Program-made: the position numbers and the translations under genes
Notes under the pieces: generated by a model
What the model was told of the DNA's origin: nothing
What the model saw: the letters and a program-made list of their open reading frames with translations, nothing else
Database searches by the model: none
NCBI RefSeq assembly: GCF_013778505.1
Contig: NZ_JAAOWU010000005.1
Location: 280,924-344,923 of the forward strand
Length of the DNA stretch: 64,000 bases
From: Pseudomonas sivasensis
GTDB taxonomy: Bacteria > Pseudomonadota > Gammaproteobacteria > Pseudomonadales > Pseudomonadaceae
Direction: 5' to 3'
Part shown: piece after piece, positions 1-10,143 of the stretch
Position numbering within the stretch: the first letter of the stretch is position 1
How the letters are laid out: every line of letters begins with the position of its first letter

Positions 1-39
1 AGGGGCGGCGGTATCTGTGTCGGCGCTGTCGGCAGACAT
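1..39 (-). CDS. Possible 5' end of a gene cut by the left window edge
   Basis: On the minus strand an ATG at position 39 opens 13 codons reading MSADSADTDTAAP and then runs off the window. The composition resembles a flexible protein N-terminus, and the strand is that of the next gene. There is no strong ribosome binding site and nothing to identify the product. It could equally be chance open frame in a GC-rich spacer. Confidence 0.2.
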   Translation of the reverse strand, partial: MSADSADTDTAAP

Positions 40-74
40 TGGTGTTTACCGGCGAAACCCGGGTGGAATAAAGG

Positions 75-153
75 CCTCATCGGGAGCAACCCCCCTCCCA
101 CATTTTGATCGTATTCACAGGCCTGAATGTGGGAGGAGGCTTGCTCCCGATAT
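75..153. repeat. Paired REP palindromes (GGGAGCAA / TTGCTCCC type)
   Basis: Two inverted copies of a Pseudomonas REP sequence face each other across about 20 bases. The left half reads ATCGGGAGCAACCCCCCTCC and the right half GGAGGAGGCTTGCTCCCGAT. The same core recurs at 4966-5041 and 31170-31260. It sits just after the end of the CoA-transferase gene. REP doublets of this sort are mobilised by RAYT transposases in pseudomonads (known of the family); no such transposase is in this window. Confidence 0.8.
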
Positions 154-167
154 CGTCCGCCCAGCCA

Positions 168-1343
168 CTACATAATCACCTTGGAGCTGCGCAGCTCGCT
201 GATGCGCGGCGGGCTCAAGCCCAGCTCCGCCAACACTTCATCACTGTGCGCGCCCACGGCGACGCCAATGTGCCGGGGCGCTGGCAACCCTTCCGAAAAT
301 TTCAACGGGCAGGCAATCTGCGCCTGGCTCGAGCCATCGCCCCTGGGCACCTGGCTGACCAGTGCCCGCGCCTTTAACTGCGGATGGGCAACGGCTTCGC
401 TGAGCGTCAGCACAGGTTCAACGCAGGCATCAACCCCGGCAAACAGCTCGCATAATTCCGCGAAACTGCGCTTCTCGAACTCCACTTGCAAGGCCTGCTT
501 AAGCGCCGCCTGCCGCTCTGGCTTCAAGCCCTGCGCGGCCAGCTCCGGGCGCCCCAACGCTTCACACAATTGCTGCATAAACGCCGGCTCCAGGCTGCCC
601 ACCGACATCCAGCGCCCATCGCGCGAGCGGTAGTAATCGTAGAAACTCCCGCCATTGAGCACATGGCCTTCCCATTCCGGCTCCGCACCACAGGCGAGAT
701 AACCCGCCCCAGCCATGGCATTCAAGCTGAACGAGCAATCGGTCATGCTTACATCCAGGTATTGCCCGACGCCACTTTGCTGGCGGGCGATAACGGCCGC
801 CAGCAACCCCACCACCGCATGCAGCGAACCCCCGCCCACGTCCGCCAACTGCACACCCAACGGCAGCGGCCCGCTGTCCTGGCGCCCGGTATAGCTGGCC
901 ACGCCTGCCAGTGCCAGGTAGTTGATATCGTGGCCGGCGCGATCCTTATACGGGCCGGTCTGGCCATAACCGGTGATCGACACATAAATCAGCCGGGGAT
1001 TAATCGCCTTCAAGGCCTCATACCCCAGGCCCAGGCGTTCCATCACGCCGGGGCGAAACTGTTCGAGCACGATGTCGTAGTCTTTGACCAGCGCCCGCAC
1101 AATCTCCAAGGCCTCGACCTGCTTGAGGTCCAGCGCCAGGCTGCGTTTATTGCGATTGAGGTAGGCATGGCTTGCCGAGGTGCCCTGATCATGGGGCGGC
1201 AAGACCCGCAGCATGTCCAGGCGCGTGGGCGATTCGATACGCAGCACCTCGGCGCCCATGTCCGCCAGCATCAACGAAGCAAACGGGCCGGGCAGCAAGG
1301 TGGAAAAATCCAGCACTTTGAGGGACGCCAAGGGACCTGACAT
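168..1343 (-). CDS. CaiB/BaiF family CoA-transferase
   Basis: A 391-residue class III CoA-transferase, which moves coenzyme A between acyl-CoA and a free carboxylic acid through an aspartyl-CoA thioester. The N-terminus SLKVLDFSTLLPGPFASLML and the motif LNRNKRSLALDLK are family hallmarks. Asp168 in QLADVGGG occupies the catalytic aspartate position. The frame opens 10 codons earlier, but MSGPLASLKV matches the usual family start. It stands alone, divergent from the tus operon. Members act on very different acids (carnitine, oxalate, alpha-methylacyl-CoA), so the substrate cannot be told from sequence. The racemase-like annotation often given to such genes is possible but unproven. Confidence 0.88.
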   Translation of the reverse strand: MSGPLASLKVLDFSTLLPGPFASLMLADMGAEVLRIESPTRLDMLRVLPPHDQGTSASHAYLNRNKRSLALDLKQVEALEIVRALVKDYDIVLEQFRPGVMERLGLGYEALKAINPRLIYVSITGYGQTGPYKDRAGHDINYLALAGVASYTGRQDSGPLPLGVQLADVGGGSLHAVVGLLAAVIARQQSGVGQYLDVSMTDCSFSLNAMAGAGYLACGAEPEWEGHVLNGGSFYDYYRSRDGRWMSVGSLEPAFMQQLCEALGRPELAAQGLKPERQAALKQALQVEFEKRSFAELCELFAGVDACVEPVLTLSEAVAHPQLKARALVSQVPRGDGSSQAQIACPLKFSEGLPAPRHIGVAVGAHSDEVLAELGLSPPRISELRSSKVIM

Positions 1344-1500
1344 GGGGACTCCACTTTCGGTTCGAATGCCCACAGACTAGGCAGCCTTGCGCCTACCGGC
1401 AATCGTCAGAACGATCACCGACAGTGACCGTTTTGATCACGGCGGGCTTTTTCGCGACGGCGGCTTTATCATTGGCCTACGTTTGCTTGCCGAGTGTTCC

Positions 1501-1893
1501 ATGAAGTTCGCGATTGCCCTGTATTCCGCCGCCCACGCGCCCTCTTCGCGCCGCGCCTTGCTCTTCGCCCAGGCGGCGTTGGCCGGTGGGCATGAGATTG
1601 TGCGGTTGTTTTTTTATCAGGATGGCGTTTACAGCGCGTCCAACAACCTCGTAGCGCCCCAAGATGAGCAGGACATTGCCCGCCAATGGCGTGAGTTTGT
1701 CAGCACTCATCAGCTCGACGGCGTGGTATGCATCGCCGCCGCCCTGCGTCGTGGCGTGCTCAACAGCGAAGAGGCCACGCGCTATCAACGCAGCGCAGTG
1801 AACCTGGATGCACCGTGGACGCTGTCAGGCCTGGGGCAATTGCATGATGCAATCCAGGATGCCGACCGCCTGATCTGTTTTGGAGGGCCGTGA
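1501..1893 (+). CDS. tusD: Sulfurtransferase complex subunit TusD (DsrE-like)
   Basis: A 130-residue DsrE-family protein. In the TusBCD hexamer, TusD accepts persulfide sulfur from TusA and passes it to TusE, on the path to 2-thiouridine at the wobble position of Lys, Glu and Gln tRNAs. The start MKFAIALYSA is typical, and Cys77 in GVVCIAAALRRGV lies where the active cysteine is expected. An upstream in-frame start at 1387 would add 38 unrelated residues and is rejected. It is first of five tightly packed genes; tusC begins one base after its stop codon. Confidence 0.93.
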   Translation: MKFAIALYSAAHAPSSRRALLFAQAALAGGHEIVRLFFYQDGVYSASNNLVAPQDEQDIARQWREFVSTHQLDGVVCIAAALRRGVLNSEEATRYQRSAVNLDAPWTLSGLGQLHDAIQDADRLICFGGP

Positions 1894-1894
1894 A

Positions 1895-2245
1895 ATGTCC
1901 AAATCCTTATTGCTGATCAGCCGTCAGGCGCCGTGGTCCGGGCCGAGCGCACGGGAAGCGCTGGATATCGTGCTGGCGGGTGGCGCCTTTGATCTGCCCA
2001 TCGGCTTGCTGTTCATGGATGACGGCGTGTTCCAGCTCGCGCCGCACCAGAACGCCAAGGCCGTGCAACAAAAGGACCTCAGTGCCAACCTGCAGGCATT
2101 GGAGCTGTTCGGCATCGACGATGTGTTTGTCTGCCGCCACAGCATGGCCGTGCGTGGCTTGACGCCGCCAACCGAAGCGAAACCGTTGAGCAACGACGCT
2201 ATTTCCCAATTGATTGACCGTTACGACCAGGTAATTACCCTCTGA
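1895..2245 (+). CDS. tusC: Sulfurtransferase complex subunit TusC (DsrF-like)
   Basis: A 116-residue DsrE/DsrF-like protein that forms the structural middle of the TusBCD complex. The start MSKSLLLISRQAPWSGPSAR and the segment GLLFMDDGVFQL are family features. The frame extends five codons upstream to a TTG inside tusD, but the ATG at 1895 has the family N-terminus and a GGAGGG binding site about 10 bases upstream. Its TGA overlaps the next ATG (ATGATG region at 2243-2247), which points to translational coupling and a fixed subunit ratio. Confidence 0.92.
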   Translation: MSKSLLLISRQAPWSGPSAREALDIVLAGGAFDLPIGLLFMDDGVFQLAPHQNAKAVQQKDLSANLQALELFGIDDVFVCRHSMAVRGLTPPTEAKPLSNDAISQLIDRYDQVITL

Positions 2246-2523
2246 TGTCGACTTTACACGTGGTGTCTCACTCCCCGTTTACCGATAGCCGCCTCGACAG
2301 CTGCCTGCGTATCTGCGGCGCCGAGGACGCGATCCTGCTGTGCGGCGACGGCGCCTACGGCCTGCACGCCCCAGCCCTGCAAACCAAGGGCGTGAAGGTC
2401 TTTGTGCTGGCCGAAGACATGCAGGCGCGCAACCTGCCATTACCGGACTGGGCCGACAGCGTGGACTATCCCGGTTTCGTGCAACTGTCGATCGACTACG
2501 ACAAGGTCAACACCTGGCTATGA
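2245..2523 (+). CDS. tusB: Sulfurtransferase complex subunit TusB (DsrH-like)
   Basis: A 92-residue DsrH-family protein, the smallest TusBCD subunit. MSTLHVVSHSP opens the protein, and DAILLCGDGAYGL carries the position that is a conserved cysteine in sulfur-oxidiser DsrH. It starts on the last base of the tusC stop codon and ends in an ATGA overlap with tusE, so the order D-C-B-E is kept exactly as in enterobacteria, with tusE added directly behind. Confidence 0.92.
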   Translation: MSTLHVVSHSPFTDSRLDSCLRICGAEDAILLCGDGAYGLHAPALQTKGVKVFVLAEDMQARNLPLPDWADSVDYPGFVQLSIDYDKVNTWL

Positions 2524-2855
2524 ACACCCTGACCGTGGGCGAGCGCCGCCTCGAACTGGACAAAGACGGCTACCTCGTCGACCTGAACGACTGGTCCACC
2601 GAGGTGGCCAACGCCCTGGCCACCGCCGAAAACCTGGTATTGACTGCGGCGCACTGGGAAATCCTCGAACTATTGCGCGGCTTTTACGCCGAATTCCAGC
2701 TGTCCCCAGCCACGCGCCCGCTGATCAAGTACACCGCCTTGAAGCTAGGCCCGGACAAAGGCAACAGCCTGCACCTCAACCAATTGTTCAACGGCACTCC
2801 CGCCAAACTCGCCGCCAAGCTGGCGGGCCTGCCCCGGCCGACGAATTGCTTATGA
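2520..2855 (+). CDS. tusE: TusE/DsrC/DsvC family sulfur relay protein
   Basis: A 111-residue DsrC-fold protein that takes sulfur from TusD on a C-terminal swinging arm and presents it to MnmA. The arm ends PRPTNCL, so the reactive Cys110 is the penultimate residue as the family requires. The second upstream cysteine found in DsrC of sulfur oxidisers is absent, which argues for tRNA thiolation and against sulfite metabolism. The start is set by the ATGA overlap with tusB and by the family motif LDKDGYLVDLNDWS. Confidence 0.94.
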   Translation: MNTLTVGERRLELDKDGYLVDLNDWSTEVANALATAENLVLTAAHWEILELLRGFYAEFQLSPATRPLIKYTALKLGPDKGNSLHLNQLFNGTPAKLAAKLAGLPRPTNCL

Positions 2856-3853
2856 CCGACTTCTCCCCACTGACCCTGCAAACTCCTGCCGAGCACCCAT
2901 TTGCGCAATTCGTACGCATCCTGGGCAAAGGCAAGCGCGGCGCGCGTAACCTCACCCGCGAAGAAGCCCGCGAAGCCATGGGCATGTTGCTCGACGAAAA
3001 AGTCGAAGACACCCAACTGGGCGCCTTCCTGATGCTGCTTCGGCACAAGGAAGAAAGCCCGGAAGAACTCGCCGGCTTCACCGAAGCCGTGCGCGAGCGC
3101 CTGGATGCCCCCGCACTGAATGTCGACGTCGACTGGCCCACCTATGCCGGCAAGAAACGCCACCTGCCGTGGTTCCTGCTGGCAGCCAAATGCCTGGCGC
3201 AGAACGGTGTGCGCATCCTGATACACGGCGGCGGCGCCCATACGGCGGGCCGGCTATACACCGAGCAGCTGCTGGATACCCTGCACATTCCCCTGTGCCG
3301 AAACTGGCAACAGGTCGGTACGGCGTTTGAGCACGCAAACCTCGCATTTATCCCGCTGGGCGACTGGGCACCACAACTGCAACGCATGATCGATTTGCGC
3401 AACACCTTGGGTCTTCGCTCGCCGATCCACTCGCTGGCGCGGCTGCTCAACCCGTTGAATGCCCGTTGCGGCTTGCAAAGCATCTTTCATCCGGGCTACC
3501 AGGGCGTGCACCGCGATGCCAGCGGGCTGCTCGGGGATAACGTGATTGTGGTGAAAGGCGACGGTGGCGAGATAGAGATCAACCCCGACACTATCAGCCA
3601 CCTGTACGGCACCACCGGCGGCGAGAGCTGGGATGAAGAATGGCCCGCCCTCTCCGCCCAGCGCCACGTCAAGCCGGCAACGCTGGAGCCTGAGCACTTG
3701 AAGGCCGTATGGCGCGGCGATGCAGAGGACAGCTACCCGCAGCTGGCGCTGATCGCCACCATGGCCCTGGCCTTGCGCGGCCTTGACCACCCGCGGGAGC
3801 AGGCGTTCGAACTGGCGCAGCAATATTGGGAAGCACGGGATAAATCGATTTAA
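2852..3853 (+). CDS. YbiB/TrpD2-like glycosyltransferase-fold protein
   Basis: A 333-residue protein of the anthranilate phosphoribosyltransferase fold. The N-terminal helical domain (residues about 10-75, ILGKGKRGARNLTREEAREA) and the following alpha/beta domain resemble YbiB. In the place of the TrpD PRPP-binding glycine loop it has IHGGGAHTAGRLYTEQ, so it is unlikely to make phosphoribosyl-anthranilate. E. coli YbiB (TrpD2) is reported to bind nucleic acids with no known reaction. The gene starts in an ATGA overlap with tusE, which suggests a role tied to tRNA thiolation (inference). No terminator is visible in the 88 bases before the next gene. Confidence 0.8.
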   Translation: MTDFSPLTLQTPAEHPFAQFVRILGKGKRGARNLTREEAREAMGMLLDEKVEDTQLGAFLMLLRHKEESPEELAGFTEAVRERLDAPALNVDVDWPTYAGKKRHLPWFLLAAKCLAQNGVRILIHGGGAHTAGRLYTEQLLDTLHIPLCRNWQQVGTAFEHANLAFIPLGDWAPQLQRMIDLRNTLGLRSPIHSLARLLNPLNARCGLQSIFHPGYQGVHRDASGLLGDNVIVVKGDGGEIEINPDTISHLYGTTGGESWDEEWPALSAQRHVKPATLEPEHLKAVWRGDAEDSYPQLALIATMALALRGLDHPREQAFELAQQYWEARDKSI

Positions 3854-3941
3854 TCGATCATTCATCCGCAGTCTTTGCGCTTTTAGTTCGAACTCATCCC
3901 TTTAGACTGGGCTCCAACGCTTATTAGCCAAGGAGCCAGTC

Positions 3942-4937
3942 ATGGGTTTGCTGATCGAAGGACGCTGGAAAGACCAGTGGTACGAAAGTAGCGCAGACGG
4001 CGCTTTCCAACGGGAACAGGCACAGCGGCGCCACTGGGTGACCGCCGACGGCCAACCTGGCCCGAGCGGCGAAGGCGGCTTTAAGGCCGAGGCCGGTCGT
4101 TATCACCTCTATGTGTCCCTGGCCTGCCCATGGGCGCACCGCACGCTGATCCTGCGCAAGCTCAAGGGCCTCGAAAGCCTGATCGATGTGTCCGTAGTCA
4201 GCTGGCTGATGCTGGAAAACGGCTGGACCTTCGACAAGGCCCACGGCTCGACCGGCGATAAGCTGGATAATTTCGAATTTATGCACCAACGCTACACCGC
4301 CGACACAGCCGACTACACCGGCCGCGTGACCGTGCCGGTCTTGTGGGACAAGAAGCTCAAGCGCATCGTCAGCAATGAATCGGCGGAGATCATCCGCATG
4401 TTCAACAGCGCCTTCAACGGACTGACTGGCAATACCCTGGATTTCTATCCCGAGTCCCTACGTACAACCATCGATGAGCTGAACGAGCGGATCTATCCGG
4501 CCGTGAACAATGGCGTGTACCGCGCAGGTTTTGCCACCTCACAAAAAGCGTATGAAAGCGCGTTTGATGATGTGTTTGCTGAACTGGACCATCTGGAACA
4601 GCACTTGGGCGACCATCGCTACCTGGCCGGCGAGTACCTGACCGAAGCGGATGTGCGGTTGTTCACCACGTTGATTCGTTTTGATGCGGTGTATTACAGC
4701 CACTTCAAATGCAATCTGCGGCGGATTGCGGATTATCCGAATCTGTCGAATTGGCTGAGGGAAATGTTTCAGTGGCCGGGGGTGGCCGAGACGGTGGATT
4801 TTGAGCACATCAAGGGGCATTACTATGCCAGTCACCGCACGATCAACCCGACGGGGGTTGTGCCAAAGGGGCCGTTGCAAAGGTTTGATGCTGGGCATGA
4901 TCGCCAGCGGTTGAGTGGCGAAGGCGTCTGGCGCTGA
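3942..4937 (+). CDS. yqjG: Glutathionyl-hydroquinone reductase (YqjG/Xi-class GST)
   Basis: A 331-residue Xi-class glutathione transferase. These enzymes use a catalytic cysteine to strip glutathione from glutathionyl-hydroquinones. The motif ACPWAHRTLILR places Cys62 at the active site; the family length is about 320-330. The all-helical C-terminal domain follows (TEADVRLFTTLIRFDAVY). A clean AAGGAG binding site lies 7-8 bases before the ATG. It is a single gene, separated from the tus operon by 88 bases and followed by a REP doublet. Physiological role is quinone detoxification by family knowledge. Confidence 0.9.
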   Translation: MGLLIEGRWKDQWYESSADGAFQREQAQRRHWVTADGQPGPSGEGGFKAEAGRYHLYVSLACPWAHRTLILRKLKGLESLIDVSVVSWLMLENGWTFDKAHGSTGDKLDNFEFMHQRYTADTADYTGRVTVPVLWDKKLKRIVSNESAEIIRMFNSAFNGLTGNTLDFYPESLRTTIDELNERIYPAVNNGVYRAGFATSQKAYESAFDDVFAELDHLEQHLGDHRYLAGEYLTEADVRLFTTLIRFDAVYYSHFKCNLRRIADYPNLSNWLREMFQWPGVAETVDFEHIKGHYYASHRTINPTGVVPKGPLQRFDAGHDRQRLSGEGVWR

Positions 4938-4965
4938 TTCAGGAAATGCGCTGTGTGTGATGGCC

Positions 4966-5041
4966 TCATCGAGAGCAAGCCCCCTTCCACATTTGGAACT
5001 GTGAATACAGTAAAAATATGGAAGGGGGCTTGCTCCCGATG
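4966..5041. repeat. Paired REP palindromes between convergent genes
   Basis: ATCGAGAGCAAGCCCCCTTC and its near-perfect inverted partner GAAGGGGGCTTGCTCCCGAT flank about 30 bases of AT-richer sequence. The doublet fills the gap between the 3' ends of yqjG (plus) and cysG (minus). It could act as a bidirectional transcript-end stabiliser. It belongs to the same family as 75-153 and 31170-31260. Confidence 0.82.
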
Positions 5042-5053
5042 TTTTTAAAAGGC

Positions 5054-6448
5054 TCAGACCTGAGACTGGGCGCCTTCAAACCACTTCAGCTTCTCACGCA
5101 ACATCACCACCTCACCCACGATCACCAGCGTCGGCGCATGCACTTCATGCTCCGCCACCATGCGCGGCAAGTCCGCCAGCGTGCCGGTGAACACGCGCTG
5201 GTTGGAGGTGGTGCCCTGCTGGATTAACGCCGCCGGGGTATCAGAAGCACGGCCATGCTTGATCAGTTGCTCGCAGATAATCGGCAAGCCAATCAAGCCC
5301 ATGTAGAACACTAGGGTTTGCGACGGCCCCACGAGATCACTCCAAGGCAGGTCCGACGTCCCGTTCTTCAAATGCCCGGTGATAAAGCGTACTGACTGCG
5401 CATAGTCACGGTGAGTCAGCGGAATACCCGCATAGGCCGCGCAGCCGCTGGCCGCCGTGATTCCTGGTACCACCTGGAACGGGATGCCATGGGCCGCCAG
5501 CTCTTCGATCTCTTCACCACCACGCCCGAAGATGAACGGATCGCCACCCTTGAGGCGCAGCACGCGCTTGCCTTGCTTGGCCAGGTCCACCAGTTGCTGG
5601 TTGATCTGGTCCTGCGGCACGGCATGGTCTGCGCGACGCTTGCCGACATACACACGTTCGGCATCGCGGCGGCACAGGTCAAGAATCGCCGGGGCGACCA
5701 AGCGGTCATAGAGCACCACGTCCGCTTGCTGCATCAAACGCAGCGCGCGGAAGGTCAACAGGTCGGGATCGCCCGGGCCTGCGCCCACCAGGTAGACCTC
5801 ACCCGGCGCATACGGCGGTGCGCCGTTGACCTTTTCAATCAGTAGACGCTCAGCCTCATCACCCTGCCCGGCCAACTGGCGGTCGGCAATCGGGCCCTGG
5901 AACACTTCTTCCCAGAACGCACGACGTTGCTGCACATCCGGATACAAGCCTTTGACCTGGGCACGAAAACGCGCCGCTAACCCCGCCAACTGGCCATAGG
6001 TGGACGGAATCCAGGTTTCCAGCTTGGCGCGGATCAAGCGTGCCAGCACCGGCGCATCGCCGCCGCTGGACACCGCAATCACCAAGGGAGAGCGGTCGAC
6101 AATTGCCGGGAAGATCACACTGCACAAGGCCGGCGCGTCCACCACATTGACCGGTACACAGCGACGCTTGGCATCACTGGACACTTGCGCATTCAGTGGC
6201 TCGTCGTCGGTGGCGGCGATGATCAGGGTGCAACCGTCAAGGTCGGCCTCCTGATAACCGCGCACAATCAGTTCCCCGCCACTGCCCAGTACCAATTCAC
6301 GCAACTGGTCTTCGATCTGAGGAGCAACCACCCGCAACACCGCACCGGCGTCGGCCAGCAGCCGGGATTTGCGCAAAGCAATTTCCCCGCCACCAACGAC
6401 CAACACACGGCTGCCGCGCAGGTTATGAAACAGCGGCAGAAATTCCAT
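5054..6448 (-). CDS. cysG: Siroheme synthase CysG (trifunctional)
   Basis: A 464-residue fusion that makes siroheme for sulfite and nitrite reductases. Residues 1 to about 200 are the dehydrogenase/ferrochelatase half, with the Rossmann motif [17 protein letters not shown]. Residues about 215-450 are the SAM-dependent uroporphyrinogen III methyltransferase half, with [35 protein letters not shown] and [19 protein letters not shown]. Full length for the family. The ATG immediately follows the serS stop codon with no spacer, so it is the last gene of the ftsK-to-cysG chain. A REP doublet lies downstream. Confidence 0.96.
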   Translation of the reverse strand: MEFLPLFHNLRGSRVLVVGGGEIALRKSRLLADAGAVLRVVAPQIEDQLRELVLGSGGELIVRGYQEADLDGCTLIIAATDDEPLNAQVSSDAKRRCVPVNVVDAPALCSVIFPAIVDRSPLVIAVSSGGDAPVLARLIRAKLETWIPSTYGQLAGLAARFRAQVKGLYPDVQQRRAFWEEVFQGPIADRQLAGQGDEAERLLIEKVNGAPPYAPGEVYLVGAGPGDPDLLTFRALRLMQQADVVLYDRLVAPAILDLCRRDAERVYVGKRRADHAVPQDQINQQLVDLAKQGKRVLRLKGGDPFIFGRGGEEIEELAAHGIPFQVVPGITAASGCAAYAGIPLTHRDYAQSVRFITGHLKNGTSDLPWSDLVGPSQTLVFYMGLIGLPIICEQLIKHGRASDTPAALIQQGTTSNQRVFTGTLADLPRMVAEHEVHAPTLVIVGEVVMLREKLKWFEGAQSQV

Positions 6449-8119
<1,671 letters not shown>

Positions 8120-8120
<1 letters not shown>

Positions 8121-9442
8121 TACTTTCTCCGCTGTTTGGGGCTGAGGCGATCGAGTTGGGCCAGGTGATTGAGTTTTTCACCGATTTTCAGCTCCAGGCC
8201 ACGGGGCACCGGCTGGTAGAGCGGCAATGGCTCAAGCTCATCTGGGAAGTAGTCTTCGCCGGCGGCATAGGCGTCCGGCTCATCGTGGGCATAGCGGTAT
8301 TCATCGCCGTAGCCCAATTGTTTCATCAACTTGGTCGGCGCATTGCGCAGGTGCAGCGGCACTTCAAGGGAGCCGTGCTCGGCGGCAGCACGTAGCGCCG
8401 CCTTGAAGCCCATGTACACCGCGTTGCTTTTCGGCGCGCAGGCCAAGTAAGTGATGGCCTGGGCCACCGCCAACTCACCTTCCGGGCTGCCGAGCCGCTC
8501 CTGCACGTCCCACGCCGCCAGGCACAGGCTCAAGGCGCGCGGGTCAGCGTTGCCGATGTCTTCGCTGGCCATGCGTACCACGCGGCGCGCCAGGTACAAG
8601 GGGTCGCAGCCGCCGTCGATCATCCGCGCGAACCAATACAGCGCGCCGTCAGGGTTGGAGCCACGCACAGATTTGTGCAGCGCCGAAATCTGGTCGTAGA
8701 ACGCTTCGCCGCCCTTGTCGAACCGACGACGAGTGTCGCCGAGCAGGCTTTGCAACAGATCGACGCCAATCTCGCTGCCATCCTCGGCCAGGTCCGACGC
8801 ATTCTCCAGCAGGTTGAGAAAACGGCGACCGTCGCCATCGGCAGCGGTGAGCAGGATCTTGAAGCCTTCTTCGCTGACACTCAGTTGGCGCTTGCCCAGG
8901 CCCTTGTCTTCACTCAACGCGCGGTGCAGCAGCTTTTGCATCGCCGCTTCATCGAGGCTCTTGAGCACATACACTCGCGCCCGCGACAGCAAGGCGTTAT
9001 TCAATTCGAAGGACGGGTTTTCGGTAGTGGCGCCGATAAAGATCAGCGTGCCATCTTCGACATAAGGCAGGAACGCATCCTGCTGCGACTTGTTGAAGCG
9101 ATGCACTTCGTCGACAAACAGGATGGTGCGCTTACCGTATTGCCCAGCCTGCTGCTTGGCCACTTCCACCGCCTGGCGGATTTCCTTGACCCCAGCCAGC
9201 ACCGCGGAAACCGTTTCGAAGTGCGCATCCGAGACTTTCGCCAGCAGCCGCGCCAGAGTGGTTTTACCCACCCCCGGCGGGCCCCAGAAAATCATCGAAT
9301 GCAGCGCGCCCTGCTCCAGGGCTTCGCGCAAAGGCTTGCCGCGAGCGAGCAGGTGTTCCTGACCGACGTACTCATCCAGGTTGGTCGAACGCAAACGCGC
9401 GGCCAGGGGTTGGGCAATCGGGTCACTTCGAAACAGATCCAT
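8120..9442 (-). CDS. rarA: Replication-associated recombination protein RarA (MgsA)
   Basis: A 440-residue AAA+ ATPase of the RarA/WRNIP1/Mgs1 family that acts at stalled replication forks with SSB and the clamp loader. Walker A is [16 protein letters not shown], Walker B with sensor region is [19 protein letters not shown]. The C-terminal MgsA tetramerisation domain follows ([35 protein letters not shown]). Full length. It lies between lolA and crcB, 23 bases after the lolA stop. Confidence 0.95.
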
Positions 9443-9465
9443 GGGCAGCGTTTGAAACCTCTGGT

Positions 9466-10089
9466 TTATTCCTGGATCACGTCGGCACCCTTAGGGATGT
9501 CGAACTTGAACTTGGAAGCAGGCACCGGCTCGTTGGCCTTGACCCCGGAGAACAGGATATCGGTGCGTTGGCCGACGCTGTCGATCAGGCGCATGTTATT
9601 GATCACGCCGTTACCGAAAGACAGGTGCAGGCTGTCAAACAGCGTGTCCTTGGACTTCGGCTTGAGGGTGAATTCGATCACGTTGCTGGTTTGCTTGGAG
9701 GTGATGTCGAAGCTGTCGTTAATCTTCGACACATCACCCGACAGCAACAGCGCAGGCGTCTGATTCAGGCGCGGGTCGAGCTTCTTGATAGTCGCCTGTT
9801 CCAGATCCGGGTCCCACAACGTGACCTTCTGGCCGTCGGAAACGATGGTCTGCTCAGCCTTCCCTTCGGTGTGCCAGTAGAACAGCCCCGGACGCTGCAC
9901 AGCCATTTCGCCTGCCGTTTCCTGCAAACGGGTACCGCCGGCATCCAGGGTCAGTTGGGAGAAGCGCGCCGTCAGGGTCTTGGATTTGTCCAGCAGGTTG
10001 GTCAGGCTGGCGACAGAGGCCGGGTCAGCGTGAGCCGAAACAGCGGTCAGGGCCAGTGCCGGCAACAACAGCATGCGGATAAAGCGCAT
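9466..10089 (-). CDS. lolA: Outer-membrane lipoprotein carrier protein LolA
   Basis: The periplasmic chaperone that receives lipoproteins from LolCDE and delivers them to LolB at the outer membrane. 207 residues from the chosen start, with signal peptide [19 protein letters not shown] and probable cleavage after AHA. The core [19 protein letters not shown] and [14 protein letters not shown] is typical LolA. The frame also has an ATG at 10101, but AGGA five bases before the ATG at 10089 and the cleaner signal peptide favour 10089. It lies 54 bases behind ftsK. Confidence 0.94.
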   Translation of the reverse strand: MRFIRMLLLPALALTAVSAHADPASVASLTNLLDKSKTLTARFSQLTLDAGGTRLQETAGEMAVQRPGLFYWHTEGKAEQTIVSDGQKVTLWDPDLEQATIKKLDPRLNQTPALLLSGDVSKINDSFDITSKQTSNVIEFTLKPKSKDTLFDSLHLSFGNGVINNMRLIDSVGQRTDILFSGVKANEPVPASKFKFDIPKGADVIQE

Positions 10090-10143
10090 GGGAGTCCTCA
10101 TTGAGTCGTAAGGGCGCGCCGCGTGCTGCCACGCGGCGCGGGA

